DNA of 34,955 nt from Oscillospiraceae bacterium (GTDB taxonomy: Bacteria; Bacillota; Clostridia; Oscillospirales; Ruminococcaceae): NCBI GenBank assembly GCA_014799325.1, contig JAAVIE010000073.1, forward strand, positions 1-34,955, given 5' to 3'. Position 1 is the first letter of the stretch; each line of letters starts with the position of its first letter. Below the pieces are notes generated by a model. It saw only the letters and a list, made by a program, of their open reading frames with translations. It was not told the origin of the DNA and made no database searches. This document shows positions 14,514 through 23,292 of the stretch, piece after piece. The position numbers were made by a program, and so were the translations under genes.

Positions 14514-16351
14514 AAAAGGGCAGTATAAAAAAGAATAGTATGAAAAAGAACGGTTTTAAGCAGGTTATTGCCCACAACCTGTTTCTGTTCAGACTTTGCT
14601 TTAAAGCCGCGCCGGCCTGCATGATACTGCTTATTGCAGAGCATATCAGAAATGAGATCGTGGTGTTTATGGAGTATACCTTTGGACTTAACTATGTGTT
14701 GGAATGTGCGGAATACGGCAGACCTTTTAAAGATGCGGCAGTTTTTCTTGTGGGACTATTGGCGTTTGTTATGTTAGGACTGCTTTTCAGCTCTTATCTT
14801 TACCAAAAAATTCAAATGAAAAGTACGCCTAAAATCAAGCAGGCTATCAAGGAAATGATGTATAATAAGGCTAAGGAGATCGACCTTGAATGCTATGACG
14901 ACCCCAAGTTTTACAACGACTATGTGCTGTCGGTGTCCGAGATTGAAAACCAGGTGGACAGAATGTATGGGGTGCTTTGGAGCTTGTTTACGGGAATTAC
15001 CTCTGTGGCGCTTTCGGGAACTTTCTTTATCGGAAACGACCCTGTTTCTTTTCTGTTTGTGGCGGTTTCCTTTTTCGCTTCTTTGTGGGCAGGAAAAGTA
15101 CTGAACAAGCTGAAATTTAAGATACGCACCGAGAAAAACCCTCATGAAAGAAAAATGGGGTATGTGAACCGTGTGTTTTACCTTAACGACTACGCAAAGG
15201 AGACGCGGCTCAACACCGAGGTTTCGGGCTTGCTTCTGAAGGATTTTGACGAAACTAATGATATTACTTTGGGAATTGACAGGAAAAATGCGGGAAAACG
15301 GTTTTGTCTGCAGTTTTTAAAAGATTATTTATGCAGTAATTTTCTTATTGATATTCTGTATATGATCTATCTTGTGTACAGTGCGGCAGTTCTGCACAGA
15401 ATTTCATACAGTAATGTGGCGGTCATGAGAGGTACGGCAAACAGGACAAAGGAGTGCTTGAAACGGTTTTCCGACACCTATCCCAAAATGCAGGAGATCA
15501 GCTTGTATGTGGAGAAGATGCAGGCTTTTCTTGCCATAGAGCCTACAATTGTCAGCAACAAGGATAAATGTGTTCCCCTTCCTGCTTCTCCAAAGGAGAT
15601 TGAGCTGAAAAATGTTTCCTTTGCCTATAATCAGAGAGAGGGCTATATTCTCAAAAATATCAATATGAAGATCGACCCGTGCAGTAAAATTGCTATTGTA
15701 GGCTATAATGGGGCGGGAAAAACCACTTTGATAAAACTCATAATGCGGCTCTACGACCCCGACGAGGGAGAGATACTGCTTGACGGCGTGAATATCAAGG
15801 ACTATGACTTGGAGGAATACCGCCGTAGGATAGGAACGGTTTTTCAGGATTTCAAGATCTTTGCTGCCACAGTAAAGGAAAATGTTCTCCTCGATTTTGC
15901 AGATAAGGGCGAGGACGGAGAAGTTATTTGTGCCTTGGAGAAAAGCGGCCTTAAGGAGCGGCTGGATAGTCTCACCGAGGGGCTTTCCATAAATCTCACC
16001 ACGGAATTTGAGGAAAACGGTATCAACCTTTCCGGCGGCGAGGGGCAAAAGCTGGCGGTGGCGAGAGTGTTTTACAAGGACGCCGATCTGATCATTTTGG
16101 ACGAGCCGTCCTCTGCCCTTGATCCTATTGCGGAATATCATCTTAACCGCTCTATGCTTTCTGCAGCGGAGAATAAGTCAGTGATCTTTATTTCGCACCG
16201 ACTTTCCACCACACGAAATGCCGATCATATCTATATGCTGGAGAAAGGCAGGGTCATTGAGGAAGGCAGCCACCCGGAGCTGTTGGGGCTTGGCGGCAAG
16301 TATGCGGGTATGTGGAAGGTGCAGGCAGGGCAGTATTGTGTTGAGGAGTGA
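14510..16351 (+). CDS. ABC exporter half-transporter B (membrane + ATPase fusion)
   Basis: This 613-residue partner has the same build: a basic N-terminus, about six membrane segments, then an ATPase with Walker A GYNGAGKTT near 398, signature LSGGEGQK near 506, Walker B LIILDEPSSALD and switch FISHRLSTTRNAD. The paired motifs YNRVFYLND-like VNRVFYLNDYAKETR here and VNRVMHLAEYAKEIR in half A show the two are paralogues. GAGGGGG seven bases before the ATG supports the start, which overlaps the stop of half A. Catalytic residues look intact in both halves, so there is no obvious degenerate site. Confidence 0.9.
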   Translation: MKKGSIKKNSMKKNGFKQVIAHNLFLFRLCFKAAPACMILLIAEHIRNEIVVFMEYTFGLNYVLECAEYGRPFKDAAVFLVGLLAFVMLGLLFSSYLYQKIQMKSTPKIKQAIKEMMYNKAKEIDLECYDDPKFYNDYVLSVSEIENQVDRMYGVLWSLFTGITSVALSGTFFIGNDPVSFLFVAVSFFASLWAGKVLNKLKFKIRTEKNPHERKMGYVNRVFYLNDYAKETRLNTEVSGLLLKDFDETNDITLGIDRKNAGKRFCLQFLKDYLCSNFLIDILYMIYLVYSAAVLHRISYSNVAVMRGTANRTKECLKRFSDTYPKMQEISLYVEKMQAFLAIEPTIVSNKDKCVPLPASPKEIELKNVSFAYNQREGYILKNINMKIDPCSKIAIVGYNGAGKTTLIKLIMRLYDPDEGEILLDGVNIKDYDLEEYRRRIGTVFQDFKIFAATVKENVLLDFADKGEDGEVICALEKSGLKERLDSLTEGLSINLTTEFEENGINLSGGEGQKLAVARVFYKDADLIILDEPSSALDPIAEYHLNRSMLSAAENKSVIFISHRLSTTRNADHIYMLEKGRVIEEGSHPELLGLGGKYAGMWKVQAGQYCVEE

Positions 16352-16448
16352 GAGCATGTGAGTTATAGAATGTAACGTAATTGCGATATTTTTGTAATTT
16401 TTATACTTAAAGTTTATGTTAAATTATACTATAAAGGAGCGATGTGTT

Positions 16449-16760
16449 TTGAGTATTGCAGAAAAACTGAAAACGTTAAGAAAAACTAAGAATATAAGCG
16501 TTTATCAGCTTTCTAAACTGTCGGGGGTTTCCGAAACGCATATAAGGGATCTGGAGCGGGGCGACCGCAATCCCTCTTTTGATACCTTAAAACGTTTGGC
16601 AGAGCCGCTTGGGATCTCACTGTCCGAATTATTTAATGAAAATGCTGATGCTATGTATCTTAGTGATGAGGAAAAAGAGGTTGTGGATTGTTTCAGGCAG
16701 CTTTCTAAGGATAGGGCTGACAGTTTGCTTGGATTTTTGAAAACGATTGTTTATTTTTAA
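16449..16760 (+). CDS. XRE-family helix-turn-helix regulator
   Basis: The start is TTG at 16449, nine bases after AAGGAG; a nearby ATG at 16443 is in another frame. The 103-residue protein begins MSIAEKLKTLRKTKNISVYQ in family style. It carries a Cro/CI-type HTH at about 5-60, with the recognition helix in SKLSGVSETHIRDLERGDRN. A short C-terminal helix (SKDRADSLLGFLKTIVYF) may be for dimerisation. It lies 97 bases after the exporter genes on the same strand, in an A/T-rich gap with two TTATACT motifs, and probably controls the exporter (inference). Confidence 0.88.
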   Translation: MSIAEKLKTLRKTKNISVYQLSKLSGVSETHIRDLERGDRNPSFDTLKRLAEPLGISLSELFNENADAMYLSDEEKEVVDCFRQLSKDRADSLLGFLKTIVYF

Positions 16761-16775
16761 AAAAAGGTATGGTTT

Positions 16776-16939
16776 TATACCAATCTTCGGTTAAAAGTAG
16801 ACAAATTATTTGCGAGAATACTTTGTATTCTGCAAGAAAGAGGACGACAGCAGGCTATAACGCCTGCCGAGGACGATGATGCAGCGGAACGCAAAACAGA
16901 CTGCAAAGAATGTCTACTTTTAATCGAAGGTTAGTATTA
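16776..16939. repeat. MITE-like multi-hairpin element, family III
   Basis: Ends are imperfect 29-bp inverted repeats: the right end, reverse-complemented, matches the left TACCAATCTTCGGTTAAAAG and its GTAGACA extension with about four mismatches. Internal stems include TTGCGAGAATAC/GTATTCTGCAA and GCAGGC/GCCTGC. The outermost bases again read ATACCAAT / ATACTAAC. It starts 15 bases after the XRE stop. No transposase is encoded. Only one copy is in the window. Confidence 0.82.
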
Positions 16940-16982
16940 AATAGCATATAATTAAATTGGTGCTGTAAAAAAATCCCGAAAT

Positions 16983-17022
16983 ATCCCGACAAAGCAACGG
17001 TAAAATGCCGCTTGGTCGGGAT
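16983..17022. repeat. 40-nt palindrome, inverted second copy of 617-656
   Basis: Its reverse complement agrees with 617-656 at about 36 of 40 positions, including ATCCCG/CGGGAT arms and a TTTTACCGTTGCTT core. Followed by AAATTATTG, it may end the XRE transcript. The gap 16761-17332 contains families II and III, this palindrome and a terminator, and no gene. Confidence 0.75.
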
Positions 17023-17060
17023 AAATTATTGTAAATTCGGTTTTTCTCAGTTCCATTAAT

Positions 17061-17252
17061 TAATACTAATTCTTGATCCTACAATAGACAAAGTCTATTA
17101 TATAATGCCGCCCTCCAGGCGGATGTCAAAATGAAAGATTTTGACAGAATTAGTATTGAACTAACTTTCTTGGCGGTTTCATCGCCAACGCCGTGCATAG
17201 CACGGCGAATCATAATGTAGACATAGTCTACATTATGATAAAGAAATAGTAT
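17061..17252. repeat. Multi-hairpin element, family II copy B (right flank of exporter cassette)
   Basis: Same orientation, same length and no visible indel relative to copy A at 12464. The perfect inverted ends AATACTAATT (17062-17071) and AATTAGTATT (17148-17157) are kept. The last stem has C to A on one arm and G to T on the other (ATCATAATGTAGAC / GTCTACATTATGAT), so pairing is preserved. Some other stems have partly decayed. Confidence 0.88.
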
Positions 17253-17264
17253 AACATAGCATAA

Positions 17265-17293
17265 AAAAGCACACCGCTCTCCGATGTGCTTTT
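17265..17293 (-). terminator. Terminator of the SPFH operon
   Basis: AAAAGCACA and TGTGCTTTT arms, 11-base loop, with T-runs on both sides, 39 bases past the SPFH stop on the minus strand. Confidence 0.8.
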
Positions 17294-17332
17294 ATTATTC
17301 ATTTACTTGTTAAAACCCTTAACAACCTCTTA

Positions 17333-18736
17333 TTAAACCAAATCGTCCTCATTGAAAGGATCTCCGCATTCGGGGCAGAATTTGGGAGGATTGGAGGGAT
17401 CAGCGGGTTCCCAGCCGCACTTGTCGCATTTGTACTTCTTGGGAGCTGCGGGCTTGGGCGAGCCGCATTCAGCACAGAACTTGCCTGTGTTGGTTTTTCC
17501 GCAGGAGCAGGTCCATTCGGTAGGAGCTTTGGGCGCGGTAGGTGTTCCCTCCTTGGAAGCGCCGCAGTTTGCACAGAATTTGCCTGTGTTCTGCGCGCCG
17601 CAGGAGCAAGTCCAAGGCTCGGGCTTTTTATTACCACATGAAGAACAGAACGCACCTGTGTTCATGGTACCGCAGGAACATTTCCAGGAATTTGCCTGAG
17701 CTTGCGCCTGTGCCTGCTGCTGATTATACTGCTGTGCAGCCATATCCATTTGTCCGAGAATATTTCCGCCTGCCTGCTGTGCCATGTTCATTCCCATAAA
17801 GCCCATCATGGCGCCGCCTTCGTTTGCGCCTGCAGCTTCGATTCCACGGGCAACACTGCCTGCCATCATAGCCTTCTGAACATTAGGATCAAGCATGGTA
17901 TCAGCTTTAAGTCTGTCACCAAGAAGCTTCTTGCTCTCGTCGGTGAGAGTGGGAGCGCCCATACCGATATTGGTTACTACAAAGCCGCGTTCCTGCCAGT
18001 TGTTGAGGGTAGCTTTTTGTACATTCTCGGTAAGGAGAGAAAGCTGTGTGGAGATCTGGCTGTAGGAAATATTCTGAGTAGAAAGCATTCCCAAAGCCTC
18101 AGTCATAGCCTGAATAAATTCCTGCTTGTACTGCTGGCTGTCGAAAATGGAGGTAACTGTCATGTCGCCCGAGCTTACACCCTTGCTTGCTACCTGCTGA
18201 TAGAATTTTACAGCGTATTCCGCGTCGGGGATCTGAATTTCAAAGGTTCCATAGAAACGCAGGTCAATAGATGTATTGTACTTAGGATCAAAATAAGGTA
18301 CGGCAGCGCCTGTGCCGAAACGAATTCCGGGAAGTCTTTGCAGGTTGATGTAAACAACGCGCTGTTCAACCCCGGGAGTACCGCCGAATGTGAATCTCTG
18401 TAAGAAATCCTTAGCGGAATCCTTGATCTGTCCGGCAAAGATAGAGGGCGCAGAGGAGTTGTCAAGTGTGTATCTTCCCGGCTCGGTAACAATATTGGTG
18501 ATCTTGCCGTTATCAAGGGTCAGCATACAGGTGTTTTCTTCTACCATGATAACGCTGCCGTTGCTGATAACGTTTTCCGTGCCCTTTGTGTTGGAGGTTC
18601 TGGAGGAATTCTGATTCATCTTTCTTCCGTTGCGGAGAATCACATTGTTTCCCATTGCCTCGCAGTGTATGGCTTCCTTCCAGGAATCGGCCAATTCGCC
18701 GCCTAAAGCGCCGGTTAAAGCTTTAATAAGTCCCAT
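17333..18736 (-). CDS. SPFH/Band-7-like protein with four C-terminal zinc ribbons (YdjI-like)
   Basis: The 467-residue protein begins with MGLIKALTGALGGELADSWK and an SPFH-type domain to about 290 (VEENTCMLTLDNGKI, EPGRYTL, LRFYGTFEIQI, NWQERGFVVTNIGMG). A Gln/Ala/Met-rich stretch follows. The last ~115 residues hold three near-identical ribbons (WKCSCGTMNTGAFCSSCG, WTCSCGAQNTGKFCANCG, WTCSCGKTNTGKFCAECG) and a fourth CDKCG...CPECG. In Bacillus a similar SPFH protein, YdjI, works with two membrane proteins and PspA in envelope stress. Here two zinc-ribbon membrane proteins lie just upstream, supporting a similar complex, but no pspA is seen. AAAGGATC 13 bases before the ATG supports the start. 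Confidence 0.86.
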   Translation of the reverse strand: MGLIKALTGALGGELADSWKEAIHCEAMGNNVILRNGRKMNQNSSRTSNTKGTENVISNGSVIMVEENTCMLTLDNGKITNIVTEPGRYTLDNSSAPSIFAGQIKDSAKDFLQRFTFGGTPGVEQRVVYINLQRLPGIRFGTGAAVPYFDPKYNTSIDLRFYGTFEIQIPDAEYAVKFYQQVASKGVSSGDMTVTSIFDSQQYKQEFIQAMTEALGMLSTQNISYSQISTQLSLLTENVQKATLNNWQERGFVVTNIGMGAPTLTDESKKLLGDRLKADTMLDPNVQKAMMAGSVARGIEAAGANEGGAMMGFMGMNMAQQAGGNILGQMDMAAQQYNQQQAQAQAQANSWKCSCGTMNTGAFCSSCGNKKPEPWTCSCGAQNTGKFCANCGASKEGTPTAPKAPTEWTCSCGKTNTGKFCAECGSPKPAAPKKYKCDKCGWEPADPSNPPKFCPECGDPFNEDDLV

Positions 18737-18775
18737 ATTAACTTTGATCCTTTCGATGTTTTATTTGCTTTTGAC

Positions 18776-18828
18776 AACCTCTGAAAACTATTGCAAGAAC
18801 AGTTATTCTTGCGAGGTTTTCAAAGGTT
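18776..18828 (-). other. Long imperfect stem-loop between two cistrons
   Basis: Arms AACCTCTGAAAAC...TTGCAAGAA and TTCTTGC...GGTTTTCAAAGGTT form a stem of about 20 pairs inside the 99-base gap before the SPFH gene. No T-run follows on the minus strand, so it looks more like an mRNA processing or stability element than a terminator. Confidence 0.6.
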
Positions 18829-18835
18829 CTCTTTA

Positions 18836-19585
18836 TCATTTCAACAGCTTAAAGCTGTCAATTTGCCAATATCTGTCCACTACAAGCACAAGTCCGGAAC
18901 CGCAGTAAGGACATTCCTTTGCGTTGGCGGGAACAGGCGCGCCGCAGTTGGGGCAGTTTGATTCTATGTAGGATTCCGCGTCGACTTTGGATAGATCCTG
19001 ATTGTGAGCGAGGGTAATTGAGAAAAGGTTCTGGGTAGGATTTTCTTTTGAACCTTGAATTACCCTACCGTCCTTTTCGCAGTAATAAGTGCTCTGTAAT
19101 GCTATCTGGAAAACAACGGAAGCGGCTTCGGTGGCTGCCTCGTATTTATCCACTCCGATGCTATGGATCTGCACATTACCGTAATAGACCTTTTCTCCCT
19201 TTAGCTGATGTGAATCGGTAATTCCCCTTATCTGATCCTCAAGCCGCATTGAACCGTGTTCAACAGATCCCGGCTTATTGCTTTCTATGGCGTTCAAAAT
19301 ATGGAGAATGCCGTTTTTTGCCATTGCCTGCAAACGGTCAAAGCCTGTTTCGGGGAAATCTCGGTCGATCTTCGGCTTATACAGCGGATCCATTTTTGGA
19401 ACGGAATATGGGGTATTGCATTCGTTTGCCAAGCCGTCGGAGATGAGCTTAGCAGTTTCTCCCAAGCCCATTCCAAGGTATTTTTTTGCTTTTTTGTTCA
19501 GATAGTTTTTAACTATCAGAAACAGCACAAGCAAACCTACGACTATAGCGCCGAACACTATCAAAAAAGTAACAAATCCGCTCAT
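18836..19585 (-). CDS. Membrane-anchored Tim44-like protein with zinc ribbon (YdjG/H-like)
   Basis: The 249-residue protein has one N-terminal membrane segment (about 5-26, VTFLIVFGAIVVGLLVLFL), a short basic region, a mixed domain from about 60 to 205 with the layout of Tim44-like domains, and a C-terminal zinc ribbon CPNCG...CPYCG around 213-231. Its ATG abuts the TAA of the upstream gene, so translation is coupled. Its paralogue upstream has the same order of membrane segment, domain and ribbon. The pair plus the SPFH protein likely form one membrane complex (inference). The family assignment is by layout, not detailed identity. Confidence 0.75.
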   Translation of the reverse strand: MSGFVTFLIVFGAIVVGLLVLFLIVKNYLNKKAKKYLGMGLGETAKLISDGLANECNTPYSVPKMDPLYKPKIDRDFPETGFDRLQAMAKNGILHILNAIESNKPGSVEHGSMRLEDQIRGITDSHQLKGEKVYYGNVQIHSIGVDKYEAATEAASVVFQIALQSTYYCEKDGRVIQGSKENPTQNLFSITLAHNQDLSKVDAESYIESNCPNCGAPVPANAKECPYCGSGLVLVVDRYWQIDSFKLLK

Positions 19586-20536
19586 TTACTGCTGATCCTC
19601 TGGCGGGATCCTGATACCGTCATCAACTGTATCGTTGCGAACAGTGGTGAAGTCCGCAAGTATCCATGAGTAGTCGCCTAAAGAAACTACCGAGCCGCAG
19701 AAAGGACACTCGCCCGTAGAGGTGATCTCCAAGGGTGCGCCGCAGTTGGGGCAGTTGTAGCTTTGGGCATTTTCCTTCTTATCGTTGGTAAGAGCGCCTG
19801 TGGCTCTTATGAATTTCATCTTGTAGCGCATATCCCAGCGGGTAGTTCTGTCGCCCTTAAGGATATTGCCTGTGGTTTCGTCCGTCTGATAGTCGATCAT
19901 ACGGGCGTTAAGATAAACAGTAAGGTATTCGTAATCCTTATCCCTTACAAAGCTGGTGAGGTAAGCTGTGTTGATTGCGATGCTTTCAAGATGAGGAACT
20001 ACCTTGTCCCTTATCTTTCCTGCAACCTGCTGCTGAGTTGTATTGTAAAGGTTTTGGTGCATAACAGGTCTGACAGAGGTCAGGTCGCGGGCACACCAAG
20101 CGTTTTCTATATCAATAAACACCTGCTTGCTGTACGCAACAAAATCGTCTGCCGAGAAGTTTGGATCTTTTTTTCTGATAATATCCTGGATCTGGTCATT
20201 GCGGTTAGGCACCTGAACAAATCTTCCCTGTGAGCCTTGTCCGGAAACTACGTTGCCTGTGCCTGTACCTGTGCCCTTATTTTTCTTAGAAAGCACGATC
20301 ACAATAATGATAACGATAATGATAACGGGTACGGAAAATCCAACAGAACCGCCGCCGGAGCTGCTGTAGCTGTAATCGTCATCGCCCCAGTCGTAGCTGT
20401 CATTATCCCAGCCTCCGCCGCCCCAATCGTCGCCTCCGCCGCCGTAATCGTTGCCGTCAAAAGCGCAGACGGATAAGCAAAGGGTTATGACTGTAACGAT
20501 AATTACTGCCAATATTGCTAATACTTTCTTTTTCAT
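19586..20536 (-). CDS. Membrane Tim44-like protein with signal peptide and zinc ribbon (YdjG/H-like)
   Basis: The start is ATG at 20536 (MKKKVLAIL) with GAGAGG just upstream; the longer frame adds nine unlikely residues. The 316-residue product has a signal peptide ending near SVCA, a Gly/Asp/Trp/Tyr-rich stretch, a membrane segment (VPVIIIVIIIVIVL), then a Tim44-like domain (about 135-270: FIDIENAWCARDLTSVRPVM, DYEYLTVYLNARMIDY) and a zinc ribbon CPNCG...CPFCG. The order resembles plant/bacterial proteins with a low-complexity lumenal loop. It opens the three-gene operon; the 100-base gap to spoVS has no clear promoter, so readthrough from purA-ymdB-spoVS is possible. Confidence 0.8.
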   Translation of the reverse strand: MKKKVLAILAVIIVTVITLCLSVCAFDGNDYGGGGDDWGGGGWDNDSYDWGDDDYSYSSSGGGSVGFSVPVIIIVIIIVIVLSKKNKGTGTGTGNVVSGQGSQGRFVQVPNRNDQIQDIIRKKDPNFSADDFVAYSKQVFIDIENAWCARDLTSVRPVMHQNLYNTTQQQVAGKIRDKVVPHLESIAINTAYLTSFVRDKDYEYLTVYLNARMIDYQTDETTGNILKGDRTTRWDMRYKMKFIRATGALTNDKKENAQSYNCPNCGAPLEITSTGECPFCGSVVSLGDYSWILADFTTVRNDTVDDGIRIPPEDQQ

Positions 20537-20639
20537 TTGATTTCCTCTCAGAGCCAATGCCAAATTTGGTTATTATTTTGAAAATTTTGAAATATTTCGC
20601 TTAAAGCAAATGAGAATGTGATAGATACAAATAAGAGAA

Positions 20640-20900
20640 TTATCTTTTTTCAACCTTAAAGCAGATAGCGGTTCTCTCTTCGCCGTTGATGTCTATTCCT
20701 GCAAAGGAGGGAATTGAGATTATCTCAGTGTTTTCCTCCTGCATATAAACACAGGCGATGGCAATAGCCTTAACAGCCTGATTGACTGCCCCTGCGCCTA
20801 CTGCCTGGACCTCAACGGTTTTTCCTTCTCTGATAATTGCCGCAATAGCCCCCGCTACCGCCTTAGGGACGGATCTTGCCGATACTTTTACCGATTCCAT
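20640..20900 (-). CDS. spoVS: Stage V sporulation protein S
   Basis: The 86-residue protein matches SpoVS closely: ESVKVSARSVPKAVAGAIAA, then VEVQAVGAGAVNQAVKAIA and a final CFKVEKR-like strand. It is a small Alba-like protein affecting septation and spore-coat stages in Bacillus; many non-sporulating gut Clostridia keep it. It follows ymdB by 42 bases, the same order as in many Firmicutes. Confidence 0.95.
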   Translation of the reverse strand: MESVKVSARSVPKAVAGAIAAIIREGKTVEVQAVGAGAVNQAVKAIAIACVYMQEENTEIISIPSFAGIDINGEERTAICFKVEKR

Positions 20901-20942
20901 ACTTGCACCATTCCTTTCATGCCGCGAGGGGGTTTTCCTCCC

Positions 20943-21707
20943 TCATTCAAAAATACGCTTGATACTGCGGCATGCTCCGGATCTCTGATCTATCTCCAAA
21001 GCCACCGCATTAACAGTTGTCCTTCCTTTTGCGTAAATATGCCTTTGAGGGTAGTATGTGGTAAGTCGAGCAATTATAATGTCCTTGTCTATACCTAATA
21101 CCGATTCCTGAACTCCCGTCATTCCCACATCTGTGATATAGCCTGTGTGATCTTCGAGAATACATTCATCGGCGGTCTGTACATGAGTATGAGTACCTAC
21201 AACAGCAGATACCCTACCAGCAAGGTAGTACCCCAATGCTTTTTTTTCAGAGGTTGTTTCACTGTGAAAATCAACCAGTATGTTTTTTGTATCTATCTCC
21301 TTTAATATCTTGTCTATGCAGTGGAACGGGTTGTCTACCGCCTGCATAAAGGTTGTGCCTATTAGATTTACAACAGCGAGAGAACAGCTTCCGAAATCGA
21401 GTATGGTGTACCCTTTTCCGGGACATTCGTCGCCGTAGTTCGCGGGTCTGATAATTACGCTGCTCTCTTCATAAAGCGAGTTCATTTCAGCCCGCCTGAA
21501 ACAGTGGTTGCCTGTGGTTATCACGTCTGCGCCGCCGCTTAGGATCAGATCTGCGGAATATGGCGTTATGCCGTTTCCGTCTGCGGAATTTTCACCGTTC
21601 ACAATAGTGACATCAATTCCGTACTTTTGCTTTAAGCCGGGCAGAACTGCAATAAACTCGCGGCAAGCGTTTTGTCCTACAATATCGCCTACAAAAAGAA
21701 TATTCAT
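20943..21707 (-). CDS. ymdB: YmdB-family metallophosphoesterase
   Basis: The 254-residue protein is of normal length and has all metal-binding motifs of the family: GDIVG with D8, VNGENSADG with E39/N40, TTGNHCF with N67/H68, VDFHSE with H148 and GTHTHVQT with H173/H175. In Bacillus YmdB hydrolyses cyclic nucleotides such as 2',3'-cAMP and influences motility versus biofilm genes. It is 17 bases after purA and 42 before spoVS; rny, its usual upstream neighbour, is replaced by purA. Confidence 0.95.
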   Translation of the reverse strand: MNILFVGDIVGQNACREFIAVLPGLKQKYGIDVTIVNGENSADGNGITPYSADLILSGGADVITTGNHCFRRAEMNSLYEESSVIIRPANYGDECPGKGYTILDFGSCSLAVVNLIGTTFMQAVDNPFHCIDKILKEIDTKNILVDFHSETTSEKKALGYYLAGRVSAVVGTHTHVQTADECILEDHTGYITDVGMTGVQESVLGIDKDIIIARLTTYYPQRHIYAKGRTTVNAVALEIDQRSGACRSIKRIFE

Positions 21708-21724
21708 CAGGTCTGCTTTCTATT

Positions 21725-23131
<1,407 letters not shown>

Positions 23132-23159
23132 TTATTTTTCGGCAATTCTTCACAACTAC

Positions 23160-23188
23160 ATTATAACAAAACATTGTATAAAATGCAA
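23160..23188 (-). promoter_or_regulatory. Sigma-A promoter of purA
   Basis: On the minus strand TTGCAT (23183-23188) and TATAAT (23160-23165) are spaced by 17 bases. Transcription would begin near 23153, leaving a leader of about 150 bases before the purA ATG. I see no purine-riboswitch core in it. Confidence 0.78.
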
Positions 23189-23292
23189 GCAGATTTTGCA
23201 AATATTCTAAAAATGTTGTTAAATTCGCCTATTTTTTTCATTTTCGTTTTAATGAAGATGCTGCTTTATGGGTTCTGTGACTTGCATTTGCA

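Noticed and set aside
15404-16141. Long minus-strand frame of 245 codons opposite the second exporter gene
   Set aside because: It is the shadow of the ATPase domain; the plus-strand protein has all ABC motifs.
16361-16448. Peptide precursor gene for the ABC exporter
   Set aside because: The gaps around the exporter genes hold no small frame with a ribosome site and leader-peptide character.
12464-17252. Composite transposon reading of the flanking repeats
   Set aside because: No transposase or clear target duplication is visible, so only a repeat-flanked cassette is claimed.
17702-18403. Plus-strand frame of 233 codons opposite the SPFH gene
   Set aside because: It is antisense to the SPFH domain, and its sequence looks non-protein-like.
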